Origin: Wenyingzhuangia gilva
GTDB taxonomy: Bacteria; Bacteroidota; Bacteroidia; Flavobacteriales; Flavobacteriaceae
Length of the DNA: 64,000 bases
NCBI RefSeq assembly: GCF_030519655.1
Contig: NZ_JAUMIT010000004.1
Coordinates: 282,562-346,561 of the forward strand
Direction of reading: 5' to 3'
This document shows positions 45,692 through 55,495 of this stretch, one piece after another (the stretch's first letter is position 1; every line of letters begins with the position of its first letter). The position numbers and the translations under genes are program-made. The notes beneath the pieces are model-generated. The model made no database searches and was not told the DNA's origin. It saw only the letters and a program-made list of their open reading frames with translations.

Positions 45692-46066
45692 CTAATTTTT
45701 AAGTGATACAAGAAATTTAGAGTTTAAAGGTTTTTCTATAAAACCAACAATATTGTCATAGTTTTTTACTCTTTCTAAGTCAGAGGGTTCTACTGAGGAA
45801 GAAAGCATGTAGATTTGTAAATTTTCTTTAACATTTATATCAGCTTGATTTATTTGCTCAATAAACTCCCAGCCAGTCATTTCTGGCATGTTGATATCAA
45901 GAAATAGAAAATATTTTTTTGTTAAATGAGTTGATATAAATTCAAGACCTTTTATAGGATTTGTATAAGGAACCACTTCTGCATCCGGATATTCTATGCG
46001 GATCATTCTTTCATTAATAAAATTACTAATGTTATCATCATCAATTAATATAAATGACATATTCAT
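45692..46066 (-). CDS. Single-domain response regulator
   Basis: 124 residues, a receiver domain only: FILIDDDNISNFINE with the acidic pair, YFLFLDINMPEMTGWEF with the phospho-acceptor aspartate (~57), IYMLSSSVEPSDLERV and GFIEKPLNSKFL with the conserved lysine-proline. No output domain. The gene lies 16 bp downstream of the multi-PAS kinase, its probable partner, and so the pair likely signals by protein-protein contact rather than by direct DNA binding. Confidence 0.92.
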   Translation of the reverse strand: MNMSFILIDDDNISNFINERMIRIEYPDAEVVPYTNPIKGLEFISTHLTKKYFLFLDINMPEMTGWEFIEQINQADINVKENLQIYMLSSSVEPSDLERVKNYDNIVGFIEKPLNSKFLVSLKN

Positions 46067-46082
46067 TACTCGTGTTGATTTT

Positions 46083-49000
46083 TTAATTTTTAAATTCTAT
46101 TTTGAACTCTGTTCCTATATTAACTTCACTCTTTATAGAAATCTGTCCACCTAATGCTTCTACTTGTGTTTTCACCATGTATAATCCCATTCCTTTACCG
46201 TCTGTGTGAAAATGAAATCTTTTATAGAGTCCAAAAACTTGTGCTCCTTTTTTTTCTAAGTCTATTCCAAGTCCGTTGTCTTTATAAATAATTTCAAATC
46301 CAACTTCATTTAAATTACTTTTTATTTCGATGATTGGATCTCTATCTGGATGTTTATATTTAATACTATTATTAATTAAATTGTAAAATATACTATATAA
46401 ATAACTTTTGATAGTAAAGAATTCTTCTTTTGATGAAAAATCCACCATGAAAGTAACATTTTCTTGTGAAATTAAATTAGCGATACTCAATTTAATTTTT
46501 GATAATATTTCAGAGAAATTAGTTAAATCTTTATTTTCATTAATTTCTCTTTTCATTTGTAGTATTTGGTTTAGATCTTTAATGACAACATCTAATCCAT
46601 GAACGGATTTACTTAAACCTAATAACAATTCATTGTCTTTTGAAATTAATTTTGAGTGTTCTAATAAACTAGTAATTCCAATAATATTAGCTACTGGAGC
46701 ACGAAGGTTATGAGAGACAATGTACGAAAACTGTTCTAAATCTCTATTTCTTTGTACCAAATCATCAATTATTTCTTTTCGTTCTCGTTCTAGTTTTTTT
46801 CTAGAGGTAATATCTCTTATAATTTTAGAAGCTCCTATAATTTTTCCAAATTCATCAAAAATAGGAGAGATGGTTAATGATACGTTAAAAATAGTACCAT
46901 CTTTTTTTACTCTTAGCGTTTCAAAATGATCTACAGGTTGCCCAAGTTTTATGTTTTCAGAGAGTAAATCTTCCTCATAATAAAAACTATTTGGAATTAA
47001 CTTATAAACTGATTTCCCCATAATTTCTTCAGCAGTATAACCAAATATTTTTTCAGCTCCATGATTCCAAGATGTAATAAAATTATCATTTGTATTACTA
47101 ATAATGGCATCATCTGAAGAATTAATAATTAATGCAGATAATGCTAGTTTTTCCTCAGATTTTATACGTTCGGTAACATCTTTAAAGCTTAAAACAATTG
47201 CACCAGGATTGTTACTTTTTTTCATATTAATAACAGTTCCTTCAATCCATATCCAATAACCTTTTTTATGAAGAAAACGTAGTTTAAAAGTATAAAAACT
47301 ATTTACTTTACTAATTGCTTTTTTTATACTTTTAAGTGTTTTATTTCGATCTTCATCGTGAATTAGATTAAGAAAAGGGATTTGCTTAAAATCTTTATCA
47401 GAGTAACCGGTAATTCTTTTATTTGCTGGACTATGATAAATAATATTAAGGTCTTTGTCTATTAGTAGAATTGCATCTGTTATATTTTCTGTAATGGTTC
47501 TGTATCTTTCCTCACTTTTTAACAGTTTGTTTTCTGCTTGTTTTTCTATAGATATATCAGTTGCAAAAATCATTATTTGGTTGGTCTCACCATCAACAGT
47601 CATGGGAATAAAACGAGAACGTACCCAGCCTCCTGTATCTATAGTATTCTCAATCTCTTGATTTTCGTTAGTTTCAAAACATTTAATAATTGCTTGTCTG
47701 GCAATTTCTCTACTTTCAGAAGGTAATACTTCTATACAATCCATACCCACTAATTGTTCTGGAGTATATTTTCCTCCTCTATTTATTTTTTCAATTTCAA
47801 AGTTTTTATTTACAATTAGGATAATATCTGGTGCATTGTAAAATTGATAATTGATTAATTCTGTAGTTTTTTTACTTTCAGTAATATCGCGACCTATAGA
47901 ATAAAATTTTCCTGTTTCTTTATCAGGGAATACATTCCATTCAATCCATATATATTCACCATTTTTTTTACGTTGTCTGATTTGAAAATTATTTGTGATT
48001 CCTCCAGAAGAGAGTTTGTCAACTTCAATTTTTGTATTGATGATATCATCAGGATGGATGAGATCATAATATGGTTTTTCTAGAAACTCTTTTTCTGAAT
48101 AACCAAAAACTTTAATCATTTGTGAATTTACAACTTCGCAGTATCCTTCTTTGTTTGAAATATTTAAAAAATCATTGCTATTATGAAAAAAATGTTTGTA
48201 TTCGTTTAGTTTGTTTTCTAATTGTTTTTGAGGAGTAATATTTATGTTAATCCCTATCATTTTAATAGGTTTTCCATTGGCATCATCTATAACTAGTGAA
48301 TCAGATTTTATATATGCAACTTCTCCATTTTCTTTAATAATTCTATATGTAGTATTTAATCTTTTTTTATCATTGATAGCCTGAAATGTATCATTAATAG
48401 TTTTTTCTTTGTCATCAGGATGCAAAGAATTGGTCCAAACATCATATTTGTTTTTTGTATTGTTTTTATCAATTCCATTGATTTCATACATTCTATCATC
48501 CCAAATAATTAAGTTGTTTTTAAGATTCCATTCCCAAATACCAATTTGCGCTGCATCTAAAGAAAGTTTTAGTCTGTTTTCGCTTATTTCTATTTTGTTT
48601 TTTGCGGCAATTAATTCTTCTTCAATTAATTTTCTTTCAGTAATATCTTGGCAAGTACCAAAAACACGGCTAGGTTTTCCGTTAATATTTTTAATAACCT
48701 TCCAACGTTCTTCAACGTATTTTAATTTACCTTTAAAGGTTATAATTCTGTGTTCAATAGAATTGTAATTTTCGGTATTAAAAGAGTCAACAAAAGCTTT
48801 GTCTACTTTGATTTTATCTTCGGGATGAACAAAACTTAAAAAAGATTCGTGCGTAGGTTTGAATGATTTAGAGTTTAATTCAAAAATATTAAATGTTTCT
48901 TTAGACCACGTAACATTTAATGTTGTTAAATCTGTTTCCCAACTACCTGTTTTAGCAGCTTTTTGTGCCTCAATTAAGCTTGCCTTACTTTTTTTAAGTT

Positions 49001-49754
49001 TTTCTTCGGCTATTTTACGATGGGTAATGTTTTCTGTAAGCATAACAATACCTCCAATTTCTTGTGAAGTAGTATACCATGGTCTAACTTCCCATTTAAG
49101 CCAATCTACATTTCCATCAATTCTTTTGAAAGAATCTTCATCTCTTTTTTCGATGTTACCCTTTAAACAGTGTTGATGAATGTCTTTCCATTCCTGTGTT
49201 ATTTCAGGAAAAACATCATAATGAGACTTACCAATTATTTGTTTTCCTGATAGTTTGTAATCTTCAATCCATTTATTACTAACAGATAAGTATTGCATTT
49301 CTTTATTAAACATTGCAATAGCAGCTGGGCTATTTTTAATAAATGCAGCCTGTTGATTTATATCGCTAGTAATAGAAGTTATTTGTTGAGTAACATTTTT
49401 AATTTCCTCAGTTTGTACTAATACAGTGTCTGGTTGAATATAAGTAAACTTAACTTTTTGAGATTTATAAGATTTGGGATTGTCAATATTAATTTCACTT
49501 TCAAAAGAAGATTTTTCTTTAAAACATTTGTGTAAATCTGATAAAATTTGTGGTTGACTTTTATAAAATATACTAGCTTTTTTATGTAGATACTCTTTAA
49601 AAGTATTACCATTGGTATTTAAAACGGCTATGTTAATGTCAATTAATTCAAAATCTTTGTGATTTTTTGCCCATATATAAGTAGGCACGGGAATGCTTTG
49701 GAAAATTGCATTAAGTCTTTCTGTATGATTTCCAGCTACTTTATTTGTTCCCAT
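46083..49754 (-). CDS. Multi-PAS sensor histidine kinase
   Basis: 1223 residues without signal peptide or membrane helices, so cytoplasmic. About eight PAS/PAC units follow each other (starts near residues 10, 130, 260, 385, 515, 640, 755, 885); several open with patterns such as LKLSLDAAQIGIWEW or SEERYRTITENITDAI. At ~1025 lies the phospho-acceptor helix EQFSYIVSHNLRAPVANI, then the ATPase domain with YNLINNSIKYKHP (N box), YKDNGLGID (G1) and GKGMGLYMVKTQ (G2). The number of PAS units is unusually high but frequent in Bacteroidota. A receiver gene follows directly. The signal is unknown. Confidence 0.92.
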   Translation of the reverse strand: MGTNKVAGNHTERLNAIFQSIPVPTYIWAKNHKDFELIDINIAVLNTNGNTFKEYLHKKASIFYKSQPQILSDLHKCFKEKSSFESEINIDNPKSYKSQKVKFTYIQPDTVLVQTEEIKNVTQQITSITSDINQQAAFIKNSPAAIAMFNKEMQYLSVSNKWIEDYKLSGKQIIGKSHYDVFPEITQEWKDIHQHCLKGNIEKRDEDSFKRIDGNVDWLKWEVRPWYTTSQEIGGIVMLTENITHRKIAEEKLKKSKASLIEAQKAAKTGSWETDLTTLNVTWSKETFNIFELNSKSFKPTHESFLSFVHPEDKIKVDKAFVDSFNTENYNSIEHRIITFKGKLKYVEERWKVIKNINGKPSRVFGTCQDITERKLIEEELIAAKNKIEISENRLKLSLDAAQIGIWEWNLKNNLIIWDDRMYEINGIDKNNTKNKYDVWTNSLHPDDKEKTINDTFQAINDKKRLNTTYRIIKENGEVAYIKSDSLVIDDANGKPIKMIGININITPQKQLENKLNEYKHFFHNSNDFLNISNKEGYCEVVNSQMIKVFGYSEKEFLEKPYYDLIHPDDIINTKIEVDKLSSGGITNNFQIRQRKKNGEYIWIEWNVFPDKETGKFYSIGRDITESKKTTELINYQFYNAPDIILIVNKNFEIEKINRGGKYTPEQLVGMDCIEVLPSESREIARQAIIKCFETNENQEIENTIDTGGWVRSRFIPMTVDGETNQIMIFATDISIEKQAENKLLKSEERYRTITENITDAILLIDKDLNIIYHSPANKRITGYSDKDFKQIPFLNLIHDEDRNKTLKSIKKAISKVNSFYTFKLRFLHKKGYWIWIEGTVINMKKSNNPGAIVLSFKDVTERIKSEEKLALSALIINSSDDAIISNTNDNFITSWNHGAEKIFGYTAEEIMGKSVYKLIPNSFYYEEDLLSENIKLGQPVDHFETLRVKKDGTIFNVSLTISPIFDEFGKIIGASKIIRDITSRKKLERERKEIIDDLVQRNRDLEQFSYIVSHNLRAPVANIIGITSLLEHSKLISKDNELLLGLSKSVHGLDVVIKDLNQILQMKREINENKDLTNFSEILSKIKLSIANLISQENVTFMVDFSSKEEFFTIKSYLYSIFYNLINNSIKYKHPDRDPIIEIKSNLNEVGFEIIYKDNGLGIDLEKKGAQVFGLYKRFHFHTDGKGMGLYMVKTQVEALGGQISIKSEVNIGTEFKIEFKN

Positions 49755-50050
49755 TTTATTGGTTAATTTTTCAATATTGATTTAATAATAATGCTTTTAT
49801 AAAAATCTTATATCCTAAAATTAGCCTTTTATTTTTTAATTTATAGTAATAAAATAGAAGTTGACCGTTATTTTTGTTGTTAACGTATATTTTTTTACCG
49901 ATTAGCTCTCAATATAACTCTTTTAATTATTAAAGAGAAAGAGATTATTGATTTATTAAAGTGATTTATTGTTTAAAATAATTAGTTATTTGTATTGTAA
50001 AAGTAGAAGAGGAGTTCGCTTTTTATTTTAATTGTTTTTGTAATTAGTTT
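49755..50050. other. AT-rich intergenic region upstream of the PAS kinase, no gene seen
   Basis: 296 bp with no reading frame or clear repeat. It should hold the kinase promoter and the end of the metallophosphoesterase transcript. Confidence 0.45.
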
Positions 50051-50893
50051 TTATACTTTACTTAATTCAAACAACGTAATTTCTGGTCTTACATTAAATC
50101 TAACTTGCCATAAGTGCCCCAAAGCTCTATTTATATAAAGAGTCCTATTGTTAGATAACTCAATTTGTCCAGCAGCATATTTTTTATTTTTTACAGGTAA
50201 CATTGGAGGGTGTAAAAAAGTAGGTTTTACTTGACCTCCATGCGTATGTCCAGAAAGTATCCAACTATTATAATCTTTCCATATATTTAAATCACAAACG
50301 TCAGGATTGTGGCATAGAACAATATTAGCTTCATTACTTTTTATTTCTGATAGTGCTTTTTTAGGATTAAAATTTGTACCCCAATAATCATCAATTCCAA
50401 TAATATTTAATCCTTGAACTTTCTTTTGTTCATTTCTTAAGATTTCAATATTTGATGATTTTAATATTTCAACGATAGAATTCGCAACATCATCTTCAGA
50501 CCAATCTTTTCCATAATCGTGATTTCCTAATACTCCTATAGTGGCTAATTTTCCATTAACACTATTTTTCATAACAGTTGTTAACTGCTCTAATTGTTTA
50601 TGATTTTCATAACTAACAAAATCGCCAGTATAAACTACAATATCCGGATTTAATATTTGAGCTTTTTCAAATGACTTAATGATATATTTCCAATCAAATC
50701 TATTTCCAACATGAATGTCACTAATTTGCATTAAAGTTTTACCAATTAGGTTTTCGGGAAGGTTTTTAATAGGCATTTTTACTTTTACAAATTCAAGCCA
50801 AAAAGGTTCAATTTTCCATGAATAAACCCCTGAAAGAAGTCCAATTCCAATAGCACTAAGAACTCCTTTTTTTATAAATTTTCTTCTTTTCAA
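50051..50893 (-). CDS. Metallophosphoesterase (YkuE/LpxH-like calcineurin fold)
   Basis: 280 residues. A KRRKFIKKG start followed by a hydrophobic helix (VLSAIGIGLLSGVY) suggests a membrane anchor or a Tat-like signal. The calcineurin-type metal ligands are in order: QISDIHVGNR (~55), DIVVYTGDFVSYENH (~88), GVLGNHDYGKDW (~120), IVLCHNPD (~200) and WILSGHTHGGQ (~225). It may act on a phospholipid or pyrophosphate at the membrane. It is the first ordinary gene left of the cassette array; no attC-like site lies on its left, so it probably is chromosomal context rather than a cassette. Confidence 0.9.
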   Translation of the reverse strand: MKRRKFIKKGVLSAIGIGLLSGVYSWKIEPFWLEFVKVKMPIKNLPENLIGKTLMQISDIHVGNRFDWKYIIKSFEKAQILNPDIVVYTGDFVSYENHKQLEQLTTVMKNSVNGKLATIGVLGNHDYGKDWSEDDVANSIVEILKSSNIEILRNEQKKVQGLNIIGIDDYWGTNFNPKKALSEIKSNEANIVLCHNPDVCDLNIWKDYNSWILSGHTHGGQVKPTFLHPPMLPVKNKKYAAGQIELSNNRTLYINRALGHLWQVRFNVRPEITLFELSKV

Positions 50894-50924
50894 ATTTTTT
50901 GTATTATTTCAAAATAGGTTGATT

Positions 50925-51041
50925 TTATTTGGTTTTCACAAAGCCATCCCGAAGCTTAGAGACAACAAGATTTGGCGACTTAGTAAATATACACAAAACT
51001 TTGAAGTAAGCACAAAACTCGCATGAAGTTTAGCCGGTGTT
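50925..51041. repeat. attC-like site 1, truncated
   Basis: Only the right ~100 bp match the other sites (from AACAAGATTTGGCGAC to the terminal GTT at 51039-51041). The left half is missing. A partial GGTTTTCACAAAGCC (50931-50945) is joined to it by about 17 nt that contain GAAGCTT, as if fragments of the left half were rearranged. There is no AAC start box. It marks the left end of the array. Confidence 0.85.
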
Positions 51042-51052
51042 GTAAGCTGTAA

Positions 51053-52141
51053 TTATAATTCAGTTTTTAATATTCTGTTTATTGATTTTTCTATTTCGTC
51101 ATTTTCAAAACCAATAAATTTATCTCTTATGATTCCATCTTTATCTATTAAAAAACTTGTAGGGTAGCCATAAACATTATATTTTAAAACAATTTCATCG
51201 TTGACTCCTTTTAAGTTAGAGAGATTAACCCAATCTATTTTATCACTTTTACTAGCGTTTGACCATAATTTTTTATTAATATCTGCGGAATAACTAATTA
51301 TCTCTAAATCTTTATATTTTTTCTTAAGTATAGGGAAAACATTTTTATTTTGATCGTGACAATAATGACACCAAGATGCCCAAAAATCGAGTAAAATTAT
51401 TTTATCTTTATAATCTGAAATTTTTACAGAATTATTTTGTAAATCATTTGCTTCAAAATCTATTAAAGAATCCCCAATCTTTATTTTAATTGAGTTAATA
51501 TAATTTCTTAAACTAGTTCCTTGAATTGAATTTTGTGATTTTTTGGGAAGTCTATCATAAAACAATTTTAATGTATCTTTTGAAATTATTTCTTTATTAG
51601 AAAGCATTGTTGAGATAGAGACTGGGTTGTTAATGTTTTTAAAAATTAAATCAATAGTTTCATTAATTTTTATCTTTTTATATTTATTATAATCAATCAG
51701 ACCATTTCTATATTTAGCATAATGTTTTTCATTAATTTCTTTAATCTCATTTAATAAATTTGTTAAAGAAGAACCAACAATATCTATATTGTTTATATCA
51801 TTAAAATCTCCATTTATGTTTATTTTAGAATTTTCAAGATATAAATTTATACTCTTTTTTGAATATTCTTTAATTAATGAATCATTTAACTTTTTAGGCA
51901 CAAATGTGATAACAAATTGATCTTTTTTGTTTTTTTTACCTTTAAACTCAAACTCATAATTTTTAACATAAGTAGAATCTAATCTTTTATAAAAGTAATT
52001 GTCTAAATCTATTTTACCCAAATAAACAAGAGTACTATCTTTTAAGTTCTTTAATTTTCCGGTTAGTGTAAAAGTGTTTTTTTCATTTTGAAAATTACAA
52101 GAAAAAAGTATTAATACAATTATAAGAATTAACTTTTTCAT
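51053..52141 (-). CDS. TlpA-family thiol-disulfide oxidoreductase lipoprotein (cassette A)
   Basis: 362 residues from the ATG at 52141 (MKKLILIIVLILFSC); the longer reading from 52156 begins inside the insertion-sequence end and is rejected. A lipoprotein leader is followed by a DUF4369-like beta domain (~20-110), a helical linker and a thioredoxin domain (~220-362) with LLDFWASWCHYCHDQNK (active CHYC) and the cis-proline loop YNVYGYPTSFLID. Such proteins reduce or isomerise thiols of envelope proteins. The IS30-type element ends 9 bp upstream of the start codon, so the native promoter is displaced. It is one of three TlpA-like genes in different cassettes. Confidence 0.9.
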   Translation of the reverse strand: MKKLILIIVLILFSCNFQNEKNTFTLTGKLKNLKDSTLVYLGKIDLDNYFYKRLDSTYVKNYEFEFKGKKNKKDQFVITFVPKKLNDSLIKEYSKKSINLYLENSKININGDFNDINNIDIVGSSLTNLLNEIKEINEKHYAKYRNGLIDYNKYKKIKINETIDLIFKNINNPVSISTMLSNKEIISKDTLKLFYDRLPKKSQNSIQGTSLRNYINSIKIKIGDSLIDFEANDLQNNSVKISDYKDKIILLDFWASWCHYCHDQNKNVFPILKKKYKDLEIISYSADINKKLWSNASKSDKIDWVNLSNLKGVNDEIVLKYNVYGYPTSFLIDKDGIIRDKFIGFENDEIEKSINRILKTEL

Positions 52142-52150
52142 AGATGTTGC

Positions 52151-53245
52151 ATTCAAGTTTCTAACGTAACAAACGTTGCTTTTTTTAAGTTGATACTAAG
52201 CTACATTTTTTAGTTCAAAATCCATAATTTCTTTGGGTGTTTTATAACCAATTATTTTTCGAGATCTATTGTTAAGTTTTTCTTGAATTTTCATGAGTAA
52301 TTTTTCATCAATTTGATTAAAGTCTGTTCCTTTGGGAAGGTATCTTCTAATGAGTCCATTAGTATTTTCATTGGTTCCTCTTTCCCATGAAGAGTATGGA
52401 TGCGCAGAGAAAATTTTCATGCCTGTATTTTGCGTTATTTTTTCGTGTTTTGCCATTTCAATTCCGTTATCGTAAGTCATAGATTTTTTAAAAATGTTGT
52501 TTAATTGATTTAGATTTTGAGAGAACATTTTAGCAATTTCTTCAGCTTTTTTACTCTTTAAGTTTAACAATTAATGTAAACCTTGATTTTCGTTCTACAA
52601 TGGTTCCGATAGCGCTTTTATGGTTCTTTCCAATGACTAAATCACCTTCCCAGTGTCCAATTTCTTTTCTCAAGTCAATATGCTTAGGTCTATTATCAAT
52701 ACTGACTTGGTTGATTATTTTACTACCAGTTCCACGTTTCTTTTTAGTATGTTTCCGTCTTGTTTTTTTACGAACGAGTAGTTTGATTAACTTCTTGTTT
52801 AAAGCTCCTTGAGGCGTTAAATAAATGTGCCTATAAATAGCTTCATGAGAAATAGACATTATTGTATCTTTAGGATATTCAATTTTGATTCTACCAGCAA
52901 TTTGCTCAGGAGTCCATTGTTTTAAAAGTCCTCTGTAAACGTATATTCTAAGTTTTCTATGTGTGGATATCTTATCTCTGTTTCTTTTGTTCAAATAATC
53001 ATCCTTAGCCGCCCAATCGGCAAGTTTAGCACTGTATTTATCTTCTGAATTAGTGATCCATTTATTCACTTCACGAGTTATAGTTGAACGAGATCTTTTT
53101 AGTGTTTTAGCGATATAAGCTTTGGACTTATTCTCGTTTAAAAGTGTTTCAATTTTAATTCTCTCAGAGAAGGAAAGTCGTCTATGTTTTTTACTCATTT
53201 TACAAATCTATTTAATTTTAGATTTGTTGCGTTAAGTTATTGAAT
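52151..53245 (-). mobile_element. IS30-family insertion sequence
   Basis: 1095 bp bounded by imperfect 24-bp inverted repeats: 52151-52174 (ATTCAAGTTTCTAACGTAAC...) and 53222-53245 in reverse complement (ATTCAATAACTTAACGCAAC...). The outer ATTCAA and inner TAACG-N-AACAAA are identical. No direct repeat flanks it (TTGC on the left, AGAG on the right). It lies between the TlpA gene start and the next attC-like site and interrupts cassette A. Confidence 0.85.
52196..53198 (-). pseudogene. IS30-family transposase, frameshifted
   Basis: Two overlapping frames together make a full-length transposase. The first (53198-52551, 215 residues) has the N-terminal helix-turn-helix (SFSERIKIETLLNENKSK; YIAKTLKRSRSTITREVN) and GHWEGDLVIGK with the first catalytic aspartate. 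The second (to 52196) has MTYDNGIEMAKHEKI and SSWERGTNENTNGLIRRYLP with the final glutamate. One extra base near 52556 after the codons for VKLK shifts the frame: removing it joins VKLK to SKKAEEIAK as in intact relatives. There is no -1 slippery motif, so this looks like an inactivating insertion. Confidence 0.85.
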
Positions 53246-53272
53246 AGAGCTCATTTTTCTCAAATATTTGGC

Positions 53273-53462
53273 AACGGTTTTGGCTAGGCTTTGTGCGGGA
53301 AGAAAATCGACAAGATTTTCGAACACGTACTAAGCCGAAGCTTTTTGTTTGGTTTTGTTTTTTGTGGTTTCACAAAGCCAAATCAACAAGATTTGGCGAC
53401 CTAGTAAATATACACAAAACTTTGAAGTTAGTACAAAACCCGCATGAAGTTTAGCCGGTGTT
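53273..53462. repeat. attC-like site 2
   Basis: 190 bp, AAC at 53273-53275 and GTT at 53460-53462. The left flank reads TTTGGC before AAC; the start of cassette A (GTTGTAAGC at 51039) does not match it, unlike at all other complete cassettes. Confidence 0.95.
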
Positions 53463-53473
53463 ATATGCTGCTT

Positions 53474-54604
53474 TTAATTTTTTTTAAATTCATAAAAATA
53501 TGTCCTTTTGTTTTTTTCTAAAAAGGTTATTCCATATTGGTTTTCAAGTTTAAGAAGTGCTTTTTTTAGATTATTTTTTGGTAAAACAAAATTAAACTTA
53601 TTAGTATTTTCATCATTTAATTCGACAACGAGATTATAATTATTTTCCAGGAAGCTTTTCAATTTTTCTAATTTTATTCCTTTAGATTCCCAATTATCAT
53701 ATCTAATACTAGTTCCCTCATATTTTTCATTAGAAATAAATGTATTTAATTTTTTATTGTCGGATATGATTAATTCATGCACCAATGAGTTTTTAGTTAT
53801 TTTTTCATATTTCAACCCGATACTATTTAGATAATGGAATCTAAATATATCTAAACTGTTTTTTTGATCAATAACTTTTTTATTTAGCTTTAGTTGAACA
53901 TCATAACTTTTTTCAAGAAACAAAGAGTCACTTGTTATAATTCTTGAATTATTAATTCCATAAAAATCATTTAAAATGCTTTTTACTTTTTTATTTAATA
54001 ACATAATATCAAATGGTTGAATACTCAAACTAGAAGCTGGCCCCATTTCAAGAGTATGTTCTTTAATATTCATTGAATAGGAACTTTGCTGATTCCATTC
54101 ATTTTTTTGAGATAATTCGAAATTACTTTTATTTTGTTTTCCTTTTGATAATTTATCAAGAGCTGAACTTAAATGTATCGGATGTCCTTGCCAAATTATT
54201 ATTCCCTTTTTATCTATGATAAATGTTTCAGGAAAGCCACTCACTTTAAACTTTTTGATTAATTTTCTATCTGTATCAATTCCTATTGGATAATACATTG
54301 TCGCTTTTTTTAGAAAGCTTTCAATTATTTTTGTATTGTCAAAAGTTATTGATAGAAATCTAATATTTGGATTTTGTAAGCTTAGATAATTAAGTTCTGG
54401 AATTGTTGCTACACAAGGAGCACATTTAGTAAACCAAAAATCAACTACAGTGAAATCTTTCGTTTCATTTGAGGTAACCACTCCGTCAGGGTAAATCCAT
54501 TTATCTGGGTTTAATTCTGGAGCTTTTGTTCCTATTAATGTGTTTTGAGAATTTGAATAAAAAAAAGTACTTAAAAATAATAATATTAAAAGTTTAACTT
54601 TCAT
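53474..54604 (-). CDS. TlpA-like thioredoxin protein with unusual C-terminal domain (cassette B)
   Basis: 376 residues from the ATG at 54604 (MKVKLLILLFLSTFFYSNSQ, signal peptide). The reading frame stays open upstream through the attC-like site, but that part is not a gene. Residues ~25-165 are a thioredoxin domain with VVDFWFTKCAPCVATIPEL (CAPC) and FKVSGFPETFIID. The C-terminal ~200 residues (SYSMNIKEHTLEMGPASSLS onward) have two similar alpha/beta halves that recall the DUF3738 domain sometimes attached to TlpA proteins; this match is weak. Predicted periplasmic thiol-disulfide exchange. Confidence 0.82.
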   Translation of the reverse strand: MKVKLLILLFLSTFFYSNSQNTLIGTKAPELNPDKWIYPDGVVTSNETKDFTVVDFWFTKCAPCVATIPELNYLSLQNPNIRFLSITFDNTKIIESFLKKATMYYPIGIDTDRKLIKKFKVSGFPETFIIDKKGIIIWQGHPIHLSSALDKLSKGKQNKSNFELSQKNEWNQQSSYSMNIKEHTLEMGPASSLSIQPFDIMLLNKKVKSILNDFYGINNSRIITSDSLFLEKSYDVQLKLNKKVIDQKNSLDIFRFHYLNSIGLKYEKITKNSLVHELIISDNKKLNTFISNEKYEGTSIRYDNWESKGIKLEKLKSFLENNYNLVVELNDENTNKFNFVLPKNNLKKALLKLENQYGITFLEKNKRTYFYEFKKN

Positions 54605-54628
54605 TGTGGTTTTTTTGGAGTTGTATAT

Positions 54629-54818
54629 AACGTTTTTGGCTAGGCTTTGTGCGGGAAGAAAATCGACAAGATTTTCGAACACGTGCTAAGCCGAAGCTTT
54701 TTGTTTGGTTTTGTTTCTTTTTGTTTCACAAAGCCAAATCAACAAGATTTGGCGACTTAGTAAATATACACAAAACTTTGAAATAGGACAGAAACCCGCA
54801 TGAAGTTTAGCCGGTGTT
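54629..54818. repeat. attC-like site 3
   Basis: 190 bp, AAC 54629-54631 (variant AACGTTTTTGGC), GTT 54816-54818. Cassette B ends: start GTTATATGC against end GTATATAAC, 8 of 9 complementary. Confidence 0.95.
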
Positions 54819-54829
54819 AGCCACTGTTA

Positions 54830-55453
54830 TTAGTCCAATTCTTTTAATATGAATTGTTGTAAGATCATTAATAAACTTGTTTTTTCTTCTAAATATTTCA
54901 TGAAGATTTTAGTAGTAACTTCATCTTGCTCTTCAGTTAATTCTATGCCATGAACATCTTTAACTAAATTAATTATGTTACAAATAGTGTCAATAAGTGT
55001 CTGTATTAATTCTTTTGTTTCATCTTCATATATAATTGGAAATAAATAACTTTTTTGATTAGAAAAATTTACTAAATAAATATTAGCAGCGCTTAATTTA
55101 GAAAGTATTACATTAATTTCTTCACTGCCGTCATTTATAGTAGGTTTATCAAGTTCAAGTGTTAATTTATCTAATTCATTTTGTCGAAATTGAGTTAAAG
55201 TGAGTAGTTTTTGGTTGTTAATATCTCTATTATTACTGTTTTCATTTATATCATTTATCAAGGAGGATATATATATAAAAACAAATAGATTTATGACACT
55301 TATTATACCTCCTAAATAACTTCCGAACGCTCCCCAATCTTCAGTTTTATTAGAAAATATATTATTGTCAAATGTTATAAAATATGGAACTAATAGTATT
55401 AATGCTATCACTATAGCTATTAAAATAGGATTTGTTTTTTTATTTGTTTTCAA
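54830..55453 (-). CDS. Membrane protein of unknown function (cassette C)
   Basis: 207 residues. Two N-terminal membrane helices (ILIAIVIALILLVPYFITF and YLGGIISVINLFVFIYISSL) are separated by a loop with DWGAFGSY, followed by a ~130-residue cytoplasmic helical region (LLTLTQFRQNELDKLTLEL). The DWGxFGSYxGG pattern is common among small membrane proteins of Bacteroidota that often sit in accessory regions. No function is known. Confidence 0.75.
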   Translation of the reverse strand: MKTNKKTNPILIAIVIALILLVPYFITFDNNIFSNKTEDWGAFGSYLGGIISVINLFVFIYISSLINDINENSNNRDINNQKLLTLTQFRQNELDKLTLELDKPTINDGSEEINVILSKLSAANIYLVNFSNQKSYLFPIIYEDETKELIQTLIDTICNIINLVKDVHGIELTEEQDEVTTKIFMKYLEEKTSLLMILQQFILKELD

Positions 55454-55495
55454 TTTATCTTATAATTTTCATAACGATGCTATCTAATTGTGGCT

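Noticed and set aside
50051..50893. Metallophosphoesterase gene as the first cassette
   Set aside because: No attC-like site or GTT/AAC boundary lies on its left side.
52551..52570. Programmed frameshifting in the IS30 transposase
   Set aside because: IS30 transposases are normally a single frame, the shift is +1 and no slippery heptamer is present; one inserted base explains it.
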